Below, one piece after another: positions 47,058-57,039 of a stretch of DNA of 64,000 nt. Made by a program: the position numbers and the translations under genes. The DNA is taken from the NCBI GenBank assembly GCA_900312665.1, contig ONZQ02000014.1:465924-529923 (forward strand), given 5' to 3'. Numbering within the stretch: the stretch's first letter is position 1; each line of letters starts with the position of its first letter. The notes under the pieces are model-generated. The model was not told where the DNA came from, searched no databases, and saw only the letters and a list, made by a program, of their open reading frames with translations. The stretch comes from Cephalotrichum gorgonifer. Its lineage: Eukaryota > Ascomycota > Sordariomycetes > Microascales > Microascaceae.

Positions 47058-49455
47058 CTACCAGCAGCTGAACACCGGGTTCTTGGCCTTCACCATCTCC
47101 AGCCTCTCGACGATCACCTTCCGGTGGCTCCCCTCCATCCCCTCCGCTGCCGCGAACCCCAGGTCCCCCTCGTCGCCGTCCAGCACGTCGCCATAAAGCT
47201 GCTGCGCGATCGAGCCCTTGCTCCGCTTGCCGGCTGCGTGGGAGTGGCGCCTAGCGTGGCCGTGCCGCGGCGGTGCGTACATGTTTAGGCCCGCGCGGGA
47301 CGACCCCGACGGGCCCTGGAGGCTCGACCTGGGCGTGCCGCCATTCTGGGGCTCGGGTTCCGACTCTGCCTTCCGGAGGGATGCGGGCCGCGCCATGGAC
47401 GCGTCGGTCTCCTCGCCCGACGGACTCGTGAGCTCGAACCGGCCCGGATGGGGCATGTCGGCCGGCGGGCTGGCGAAGCCGAGGAGGTCGGCGTCCATGG
47501 TCTGCGTCGGCGCCGACGAGGCCGCCGCGCCGATGTCGACCTCGTCCAGGGAGCTCGCCATGTCCCTCTCGGCGCGCCGCACCTCGGAGGAGGTGGGCCG
47601 CATGGGCACCGCCACGGGCACGTCGACGAGGTCGTCCCAGACGCACACCTTTGCGCGCCGGGTGAGCTCGAGGGGCCCGTGGTCGGCCGTCTTGAGCGTC
47701 TCGACTACGTTCCACGCCTGGCCCTTCATGACCGCCATCTGGCGCGCGAACATGCGCTCCTGGAAGTCCGGGTCGAGCTGGAAGACCTTGCGGAGGGAGT
47801 GTTGGGTTTGGCTCCACCAGTGGGTGGAGGTGAGGAGGGGGAGGAAGTGGTTTCTCGTTTTCTCCGAGAATGGACGGCCTATCAGGTCCACGGGGAGGAA
47901 GAGCCAACCGAAGGGGAAGCTACCGGGGAAGGTTAGGACTGGAATACGTAAAAGTGGGGGAGAAAGGGGGGTAGGCCTACCTTCTCCAGGCGTCGGGGTG
48001 TTTCCATGGCCACGATAGGGAGTTGTCGATGGCCCCGATCGACATCTGTGGTTCCCTACCGACATTCGCCGGACTCGCCGCCTTCATCGGACCCTGAACC
48101 CTGTAAGGATTGGAGGCACGCTCCATCATGGGTGGTACCCGGTTCGGATGGACCGGACGGGGCGCCAGCGTTTCCTCCTCCTCCTCTTCCTCTCCCGTAT
48201 TCATCTTCATGTGCATGGGCTCCGACGTGATGGACGCCTTCTGGGTCTCCCAGTCCACCTTGACCATCCAATTATCTAGACCCCGATCCGTGTTTCGCAT
48301 GATGTAATCTAAAATGACCAGCTTCTCCAGCTCCTCCCTGAAAGACTGCTTCAACCCCTCCGTCCAGACAAAATGGTCGGGGCCCAGGGGCCGCTCGTCC
48401 GGGCCCTCGTCGTCGCTGTTGATGCTGTCCGACGACGACTGGCGCGTCGGCCGGCAGTTATCCGCCCACCTCCTCTGCCGTTTCCGGTGGCTGTCGTTCG
48501 TGCGGTAGCCAGATAGGTACTGGTCGGGCCAGGGGTGTTCGCGGAGGAAGATGTTGGCGTCCTTGAAGCCGGTAAGGAAGACCTGGAAGCTTCCGGGCTT
48601 TGCGGGGAGGGGCTTCTTTTTCCGATGGAAGCTGTGGCGGTCCCAGAAGGGGTAGTGGAAGGACTTGGAGGAGAGGTAGACGACGTCGGTGTAGGGGACC
48701 ATGTTGGTCCGGAGCTGGCAGTCGAGGGTGTAGGCGGCCGCCTCGCTGACGTAGGAGAGGTTGGGGATAAGGCTGGACGTTAGGTTCCAGGTTAGCTACG
48801 TGTCCAAGCGGCATGGGTTCGAGCGATGACCGGTATGTATGCACTATACTTACCAGGCTCTGCCGAAGCAGCAGGGGAACAGGTTGCGATGTATCCACTT
48901 ATTCCATTTCGGATTTCCCGCCGCGTACGGTTCCTCGTCCTTGGGCTTGAAGACGCCCACCACCTTGCCAGCGGTGTTCCTCGCGAAGTAGCTTCCCGAG
49001 CTGCCCTGGGTTATCATGCGCGGGTGCATCCCCTGCTCGATAGCCGTCCTCACACCCTCAATGACCTCCTCGAACTCCGCCTTGGACATCCGCGGGCGGA
49101 AGTCGCCCAGCTCCATCGCGGTGATGGGGCGGATCCCGTCGGGAGCTCGGAACACCGAGTGGTGGATCTCCAACCTCTCCTCTTCCTCCTCGCCGGGTCT
49201 CCTATCCTTGCCACGCTTGAACTTGGATGCGATCTCGTCGGCCCACTTCTCTAGGCGGGCGTTTATGGCCTTGAGGTCTACGCCGGCGGATGAGCTCCCT
49301 CGCCTGTGGCGCGGGGGTCGGGCGCGGCCATGATGATGGGACGGACCGGGGGCGGCGTTGACGGAGAATGAGAGGTCCTCGTCGTCGGAGTCGTCGCTGA
49401 AGCGGTCGGCTTGCGCGAGGCGCTCGTATCCGGTTTTCGCCGGTCGGGGAGCCAT
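47058..49455 (-). CDS. LSB6: Type II phosphatidylinositol 4-kinase (LSB6-like)
   Basis: This kinase makes PI4P on vacuolar, endosomal and plasma membranes. Exons 49455-48854, 48772-47981 and 47919-47058 splice in phase 2 at both joints, giving 751 residues, longer than yeast LSB6 because of a disordered tail. The glycine-rich loop and catalytic lysine lie in GSSGSYFARNTAGKVVGVFKPKDEEPY positions (about 150-176). NLFPCCFGR resembles the palmitoylated cysteine motif. The catalytic loop is DYIMRNTDRGLDNWMVKVD, and IGAIDNSLSWPWKHPDAWRS is the type II metal-binding segment. GWLFLPVDLIGRPFS follows, then a proline/serine-rich C terminus ending in AKNPVFSCW, which many fungal orthologues share. The start matches MAPRPxxTGYERLAQ of other fungi. 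Confidence 0.95.
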
Positions 49456-52400
49456 TAGGGAATGGGGGAGGGGTTGTGGGTGGTCGAGAGAATGATGTTC
49501 GGGTTTCTGGCTGGTATTGACGACACGTTTCTATCACTCCATCCCAGGCGATCAGGGTTTAACAGGTCAATTCGGGGACGTCTATGTCGGGGTGTGAAGC
49601 TCGGAATTAAGTTATGAGGGGAAGGAGAAGAAAAGGTATAAATCTATAAAGTGTATTATAAGAACGGATGGGAACCGAAGGATGGAATGAAAATGTCAAT
49701 GTGCCTGGCAATCGACGGAGTTAGCTTGTGAATGCGGCGAAGAGGGACGAAAGAGACGCGGGACGCTGAATGGCTGAGAGAAAGGGGACGCACGTTGAAG
49801 AGAACTAGATGAAAAGAAAAAAGGAAGCCGTAAAGCGAAGCCGAGTCTAAAAGTTCAACTCCTCGTCTATGCAGTCATTGTAATTAGAAGAGAAACGGAA
49901 GAATGTCGAGGGGTGTCGTCGTCCTCCTGGTGTCATCATTACCTGTCTCTTCCGCGACCTCCTTTTTCTTGGGCCAATGGACCAAGCGTGTTCCAGGTTG
50001 ACACTTGCAGCCGGCAGGTGAATTAGCCGGGGTTATGCCGCCTAATGACTTGCTTGGTTCGTACCATATCCCTGCCTAGCCGGCAGCGGGGCCGTGACGT
50101 CGGGCGTGACTACCCCACATTTTCCGACGTTTACTAAAAGACAAGCAATAGCCATGAATAATACCCTCTGCTAGATCGTGGCTGGAGAACCATTCCCGTT
50201 AGGCTGGCCCCGAGACTCGTAGGGGGTTGAGGGTCACTTGTTGGGGTCGGCTAGGCGCAGGTAAGTATTTACTGGTACTACTCGTAGAGGCATCTATAGA
50301 GCCAATTAGTTCCGTAACCACAAAAGTTTGCCTCCACCTTTCGCTTGGCTGGAACGCTGGTGCTCCTCGGATGGTATCATATCATGACGTCGCGCTCGTA
50401 TACGGGCTTATCATTCCTAAGCGGGTACTCGCCTTGACCTTGCATTGTCCCCGTGGACACGTTGTTGTTGGGTGTACTTCGTAGGCGAGGGTTAATATAT
50501 ATATATGCATGTAGAAACTCAATCGCTCCCTTCTTCATGCCCTTCTCCTGATACACATCATCATTCTTGCGCTGTGTTTCCTGGGACCACTGATACCCCT
50601 AGGAGCAACCCATACCCCTAAACCTAACAAATGCCGCTACCGCCAGAGGAGCAAGTCGAGGGTCCGACTACGAGTACCCGTGATGGGAGTAGCCCCGCTG
50701 ATACAACACCTACATTGGAGCCAGAATCCCAGCGACCCCGATCCCGCGTTCCGTCGCAATCTTCCGAGTCCGACTATCCTAGGGGCCGGGCGAAGATGCG
50801 GGACGCCACGAAACAAGCACTCGCAACTACGAATAACAAGGGCGGGACGGGGGAGTCGGGAACTCTAAGGGGACGCACGAGGTGGAGGTCAAGATCGAGG
50901 TCGTCCTCCCGGAACCCCGGTAAACCGCCCGCCAGGGCACCGTCGCCCGCGGGGAGGATCCTCTTGCGGATGGCGATGAAGAACCGACACAAGACCCATA
51001 GCCCGTCGGGCTCGAGGTAGGGGGACTCGGACTGGAGAAAAGGGATCCGGAGGAGGGAGAGGACGGTGAGTCGGAGTGTGAACGTGTTGGATGATGACAT
51101 ACAAAGAGGAAGCAGCTTACGTCTCGGGGTGGAATGATAGCCAGTACAAGTAATACGCACGGACACAGGGAGAGGGCCACTACTTAGTGCGATTTCTAAA
51201 CAGAGAGGAAGGCAGCGGGTATGCTGGAGCAGGCCGCGTTTGGTAGGCCCAGGCGAGGAGGGTATGTTCGTCTTGACCAGGGGTGAGGGTGGAGTCTAAC
51301 GGTTGTTTCCGTGGAACATATATGTACATATTATGAGATGCCGCAACTACCTACGATCGGAACCTACCGAGAGCTCTTCCCGATCGCTGTTTCTTGTTTC
51401 GCATACTTGTCGGGCATATTTGTGGGGTGAAGGACCCGGGCGGTGCCAAGAGCGGCGAATGTAGCTGGTGGATGAAGGGCGAGTGAGACCTAACTTCTGT
51501 CATACTCGTAGCTGGAGAGCAACGGTCGTTTCGGACGGACCCGAGGTGAGGCCGGAGTCGCGTCGGCACTGAAAGGAGAATTGAAAGATTAGATGGTCGC
51601 ATGACCTCACAGTGTGAGTTACCCCCACTAGCGCCCACCTCACGGACTTGGTACTTGCCGCCCTGGCTGCTTGTGGGGTGGCACACCCGCTGGGATATTG
51701 GACCCCTCACCCATTTCACCCCCACCAGCCTCGCATCATTACCCCCCACGTGTACAGTGCGGCTGATGGCGCTCCGGCTAGCACGAGTACTTGTGCTTGC
51801 AGTCGAGCCCGCCGGAGACTCCTTCCCTGAACCAGATGGAGTAACACACACTCACATTCCACAGTCTACCCTGCTGCTTTCGGCCCTGGCTCTGCCTGGG
51901 GATCAGGGGCATTCTTCTCGTATATCTTTCGTCCGGCTCCCCTCCCCACGAGTTTTGACCTTTCTCAGGTATATGCCAGGTCATTTCGCCAGTCCTCCGC
52001 AGATTCCGGTGACTTTCGCTATCTGTCGGTCTCCAATATCCGGCGATGAGCCTCGCAAGAAGCTCCACACGTAAGACCACAAGTACCCGCACTTGCCGGC
52101 TCTAGCCTGGTAGGTACTTACAAGTACCGTCCGAGTACAATACCCCAGACAGACCCCGTCATCAACCTTGGATCTGGACTATCTACATTGCTCTTGCCTA
52201 GCAACAGACGAGCTACCTACCGTACCCATATTACCAAATCACTTTGACCCCGGGTGTCCACGTCCCACACAAACCAACCCCACGACACCGGCTCCTGCAT
52301 CGCGTACGAGATCGCGCTCTGGCCCAGACAGCAGCCGCGACCACGAGTCGTTAACGCTTTCCTCGTCGCGGTCATCAGCTGTGTAACCCATCAACGACCA

Positions 52401-52695
52401 CTGAACGCCCCGCTGTCTCCAGCGCCCCTCGACCAACTCTTACCCCTCCATCAAACCGGCAGTTCTACATATTCGCCTTTCGCCTTCACTCTTCTTTCAA
52501 CGCGCCACCGTCGGACTGCCTTGGCCGGAGGGTCTCGGTTGCGCCTGCGCCTTTGTCGACAACGTCTTTGGCGGCCCTTTTGGTCACTGCCCGTATTTTT
52601 CTCTCTCCCTTTGTCTGGCCGAGGACACCTCGCATGCTTCGAAACTCGTTTTAATCCCCAGGACCCCGGCAAGGCAGCCTGGCGATAGCGGCGCC
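49456..52695. other. Long divergent spacer, LSB6 / HIRAN-SNF2
   Basis: About 3.2 kb between divergent start codons. It should hold both promoters and perhaps a long 5' leader. Apart from a doubtful 129-codon frame at 50631 I see no gene. Octamers occur at 50278, 50669 and 51503. Confidence 0.5.
50631..51020 (+). CDS. Possible small Arg/Ser-rich hypothetical protein
   Basis: A 129-codon frame starts at an ATG in the context CTAACAAATG. It reads as a low-complexity, Pro/Ser/Arg-rich polypeptide with TRWRSRSRSSSRNPGKP in the middle. No domain is recognised. It lies in the long spacer between LSB6 and the HIRAN-SNF2 gene, and one TACGAGTA octamer falls inside it, unlike in any well-supported exon. 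The last codons read into CTCGAGGTAGGG, so a donor could extend it. It may equally be a chance frame in GC-rich DNA. Confidence 0.25.
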   Translation: MPLPPEEQVEGPTTSTRDGSSPADTTPTLEPESQRPRSRVPSQSSESDYPRGRAKMRDATKQALATTNNKGGTGESGTLRGRTRWRSRSRSSSRNPGKPPARAPSPAGRILLRMAMKNRHKTHSPSGSR

Positions 52696-55600
52696 ATGCC
52701 TTCCCCAAAGCTCCCAAATGGTATCTCCATATCGCAGCCTCCGTCTATGCCACGCCCAGCGCACGACCATTTCCCCATTACTCCGTCGCACACTCCTCTA
52801 ATCGACAGCGCATATCCATACGAGCCAGCCCTCACCCTAGCCCACCCAACTCTGCACAATCCACCCGCCTTACCTGCCACCGCCTTCGCACACGACCCTC
52901 ATACTGGTAACTCTGCTGATCATTCTCCAGGCCAGTCGATCTTCGTACCAAACTCCCCCCAGAGCAATGGGACCCCTTGGAACCCGGCCGCACTTCTCGA
53001 TCCGCGTCGCAGCCGACCGCAAACCGCTCCTCGGCGTCCCGAGCCTACCCCGGCCAACCCCCAGCCACCTCTCGACGGGCTAGGATTCGACTTCCTGACT
53101 CCCGAGAACTCCGCGTCGAAAGGTCCCTTGACCGCCCCATCACCCTTCGCTCGCCCAGCTACCACTCCCGAGATTATTCAGCCCCCAATCTCGTTCTCGT
53201 TCACCTCGCCAGACGACCCCGCCTACAGTTCTGGCTTCGGGGACTCTGCCTCGTCAGAGGGCACAGGCATGGGCGGCATGATCGAGCGCATGAATAATGT
53301 TCGGGAGAGAGCGTTTGCGCCCCCTCCTAAGAAGCGGAGGGTGGACGTGGCGCATGGCGAGGCTAACACCACGAGGCCGACTGGATCCGGTGTGCTGGGG
53401 GAGTATATCAAAGACCAATCCGTTGATCTAACCACCACCCCAAGGCCTGCGTCTCACACCGTTGACCTAACTGAAGGCAAGTTGAGCCGGCCCACCGCGT
53501 CTATCCTAAGGCGCTCGATTGTCTTGGCGGTATTGGGGTTGCTAACGTAACATAGGAGGCGACGATGACGTCCAGGTGGTAGCTAAGCCCGGTGACGAAG
53601 AAGTCTGCTACGGCATGCTTAATGCCCGGCTAGATTGCTTCAAAGTTCCCTCCCCAAAGCCCGGCACCCTGAGTCTGTTCGGTCCGCAGTGGGTTCCAAT
53701 GGTGAAGGTCGTCCTGAAGAGGCTCGCTGGCGACAAGACCACTAGAATTCAGGCGTACGATCATACAAGAGAAATCATAGGCAATGTGGACGCCACGACG
53801 GCAGCTGGCCTAGTCCCTCTCCTCGATGCTCTGAAGATTCGCACGGATTGCCGCATCCCTCCGAGGAAGAAGATGGCTGGTGAAGATCCTGGGGTTTTGA
53901 CATCACGGTCTTATCCGCTAGACCTTGTCATGTACGGCCCGCTTAAGCACGCTAACACCGTGGGGAAGCATTTGACGATTGGCAACCTCCGCTTGCACAG
54001 CCCCAAGCTCGTTCAGCCCGGTATCAAAGTAAATAACCCTCACACGGAAGAGTATAAACCTCCTCCCCAGAAAACCTATGACAACACCTTCCACCCGGGC
54101 TATTCGGCGCCAACCACGAGGACTGTCGAGGAAGTCAGGAATGAGGTCATGTCAGTATTCGACTCGCTTGCGGACAACCATCATATCCCCGAGGCCGAAC
54201 CACCTTCCGTTGTGCAAACTCCACTTCTAAAACACCAGCGACAGGCACTTCATTTCATGAAGGCGAGGGAGGCGTTGGCAGGCGCTGAAGGCGTCGAAGA
54301 TCACGGCCCGTCGCTCTGGAAGAGGCGGATGAACGAGAGTCTTCAGACGGGATACGTCAACGTCATCACGGGCCAGTGGGCACCCCAACCGCAAGAAACT
54401 CGAGGTGGCATTCTGGCCGATATGATGGGCCTCGGAAAGACACTCAGCATCCTGTCCCTGGTCGTAGGGTCACTTGACGAATCAAAGAAGTGGGGTGGAA
54501 GTACACCGATACAGCCCAAGGCTCCTGCAAAGCCGAACGGCAAATCGCACCCACGCACCCAAAGTCTAGGCTTGACGCCCGTCGCCAGGAACACGAAGGC
54601 CACGTTGCTCGTTTGTCCGCTGAGTACAATCACCAACTGGGAGGAACAGTTGAAGCAGCATATCAAGCCCGGAACCCTAAACTACCACATATACCACGGT
54701 TCAAACCGCATCAAGGATGTGCGTAAGCTCGCCGACTTCGACCTCGTGCTGACGACGTACGGGTCCGTTTCCAGCGAGTTGAGTGCCCGCAGCAAGAGGA
54801 AATCGGGGCCCTTCCCGCTTGAGGAGCTGGGCTGGTTCCGGATTGTCCTCGACGAGGCCCACATGATTCGCGAGCAGGCGACACTGCAGTTTAAGGCTAT
54901 CTGCAGACTGCAAGCGGATCGTCGTTGGGCGGTGACGGGTACGCCGGTACAGAACAGGCTCGACGATCTGGCGGCGCTGTTGGCGTTCATACGGCTGAAG
55001 CCCTTTGACGATAAGAGTAAGTTTGTGCGGTACATTGTCGAACCGTTCAAGTGCTGTGATCCCGAGATCGTCCCGAAGTTGCGCATCCTCGTGGACACCA
55101 TTACCCTGCGCCGGCTCAAAGATAAGATCGACTTGCCACCGCGCTCCGACCAAGTTGTCAAGCTGCAGTTTTCTCCCGAGGAGCGGCACATCTATGACCT
55201 GTTCTCGAAGAACGCGCAGGACCGCGTGAAAGTCCTTGCCGCCAGCGGTGGGGGCAAAGCGTTGGGCGGCCAGACGTACATACACATCCTACGGTCGATC
55301 CTGCGGCTGCGGCTCATCTGCGCGCACGGGAAGGACCTGCTAAACGACGAGGATCTCGAGGCGCTACAGGGCATGACCGCCGACACGGCCATCGACCTCG
55401 ATGACGAGGATGACGACGAGGACAAGAACGTACCCCTGCCGGAGCGGAAGGCGTATGAAATGTTTGAGCTCATGCAGGAGACGAACAACGACTCGTGTAT
55501 CCAGTGTCAGACCAAACTTGGCGCCAACGACGGCGACAACATCGAGTCCGAGGGCCAGGAGGACTTACTGGGCCACATGAACCCGTGCTTCCACGTCATG

Positions 55601-56383
55601 TGCACCGCCTGCAGTAAGAACTTCCGAGACCAGTCCGCCGCGATGATGCAACCCGGCTCAAGCGCGGGGCCCTGTCCCGCCTGCGGCGCGTTCGTCCCCC
55701 TCTTCCTTGTGGAGCTTCGCCGCTCAAGGGCGAATGTCGAACATCAAGGCGCGGCCGCCGCCAGGGACAAGAAGATGGCGGCGGGCAGCACGAAGAAGGT
55801 GCTCTCGGTGGACAAGTACACGGGGCCCAGCACGAAGGCGCGGGCACTAGTGGAAGACCTGCTGAAGTCAAAGGCGGAGAGCGAGCTCCTGGAGCCCGGT
55901 GAGCCGCCGATCAAGTCGGTCGTGTTCTCGGCGTGGACATCGCACCTCGACCTCATACAGATGGCGCTCGACAGCGTAGGGATAGCGTACGCGCGACTGG
56001 ATGGTAGCATGTCACGGCCGGCGCGCACGGCGGCGATGGATAAATTCCGCGAGGACAACGCTGTGCATGTCATACTTGTGTCCATCATGGCAGGCGGGCT
56101 GGGGCTAAACCTAACGGCAGGGAGCAACGTGTACGTCATGGAGCCGCAGTACAACCCCGCCGCCGAGGCGCAGGCCATCGACAGGGTGCACAGACTTGGG
56201 CAGAGGCGGCCTGTGAAGGCGGTGAGGTACATCATGCAGGACAGCTTCGAGGAGAAGATGCTTGAGCTGCAGGACAAGAAGGTGAAGCTCGCGAACCTGA
56301 GCATGGACGGCCGGGGGAAGGCGATGGATAGGGGTGAGGCGGTGAGGCAGAAGCTCATGGACCTAAGGAGCTTGTTTAAGTAG
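52696..56383 (+). CDS. HIRAN-SNF2-RING ATPase (HLTF/Rad5-like)
   Basis: This is a nuclear DNA translocase and likely E3 ubiquitin ligase of the HLTF/Rad5 type, which acts in replication-fork remodelling and post-replication repair. Exons 52696-53476 and 53556-56383 join in phase 1 through a GC-AG intron (GGCAAGT donor, CTAACGTAACATAG acceptor), giving 1202 residues. The proline-rich N terminus is followed by a HIRAN domain at about 270-375 (CYGMLNARLDCFKVP, then IQAYDHTREIIGNVD). Motif I is ILADMMGLGKT (about 543-556), motif II is DEAH (about 691), and RWAVTGTPVQNRLDD follows. A divergent RING with long loops spans about 909-976 (CIQC...CFHVMCTAC...CPAC). The second lobe has AGGLGLNLTAGSNVYVMEPQ and AIDRVHRLGQRR. 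The large second exon is intronless. Confidence 0.93.
53477..53555 (+). other. GC-AG intron in the HIRAN-SNF2 gene
   Basis: The donor is GCAAGT after GAAG, and the acceptor ACATAG is preceded by GCTAAC. Splicing gives TVDLTEG/GDDDVQVV. The nearby GTTGAG donor would shift the frame to a stop at once. Confidence 0.8.
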
Positions 56384-57039
56384 GAGTGGCAGAGACGAGT
56401 CGTATTAATAGGAGTGTGGGTGCAAGGGAACTGGGAATGGTGGTGTTATGAGGAATGAAATACACGGGAGGCACATGTGAACACAGAACATGGACTGGCG
56501 TTAGGTGCATTTACGTGCCCTGTCTCGATACTATCTAGCATTAGGGGCGCCCGGGGGGAAAGGGGGAAAGGACCGGGGGGGTTGAGGGATTTGCTCTTTC
56601 TAGATATTAGCTATTAGCATAAAAGGGCGGCGGACTACTCAAATATACTATTGCTTCTTGTGGATCCTACTCTGGCGCGCTCATCGCTTCATTTGTTGTG
56701 TAAGGGAGAAAAGAAGCCCATTCGCCTAACGGGCGAGTTCGTACGTGCACGTACACCCGAGGGCTACCATCGACGTACGAAAAACGTGTCTCCCCTGTAT
56801 ATTCATAAAAAAAGCCCTATGGTGTACCTCGTTATGTTTTTTTTTCGTGACAGGGTATCTTCAGCATGAAACTCCCTTATGACCGTTTTTGGCCCCTAAT
56901 CCCCTTAACCCCCTGACCCCACCCATTAAACCACTCGGACCCTGTATCCTCTGCCTCTCCCCTCTTTCTCTACATCATGCCCCCCTTTTTCCTTACCGTT
57001 CGACTGCCCCACCTCTTGTCCTCTCAGGCGAGTAGGCGC
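56384..57039. other. Convergent spacer, HIRAN-SNF2 / GCP2
   Basis: About 650 bp between converging stop codons, containing both 3' untranslated regions and a G-rich stretch near 56548-56583. No gene is recognised. Confidence 0.6.

Noticed and set aside
47218..48018. A 266-codon plus-strand frame opposite LSB6
   Set aside because: It is a shadow of the LSB6 third exon and its upstream intron; no family resemblance.
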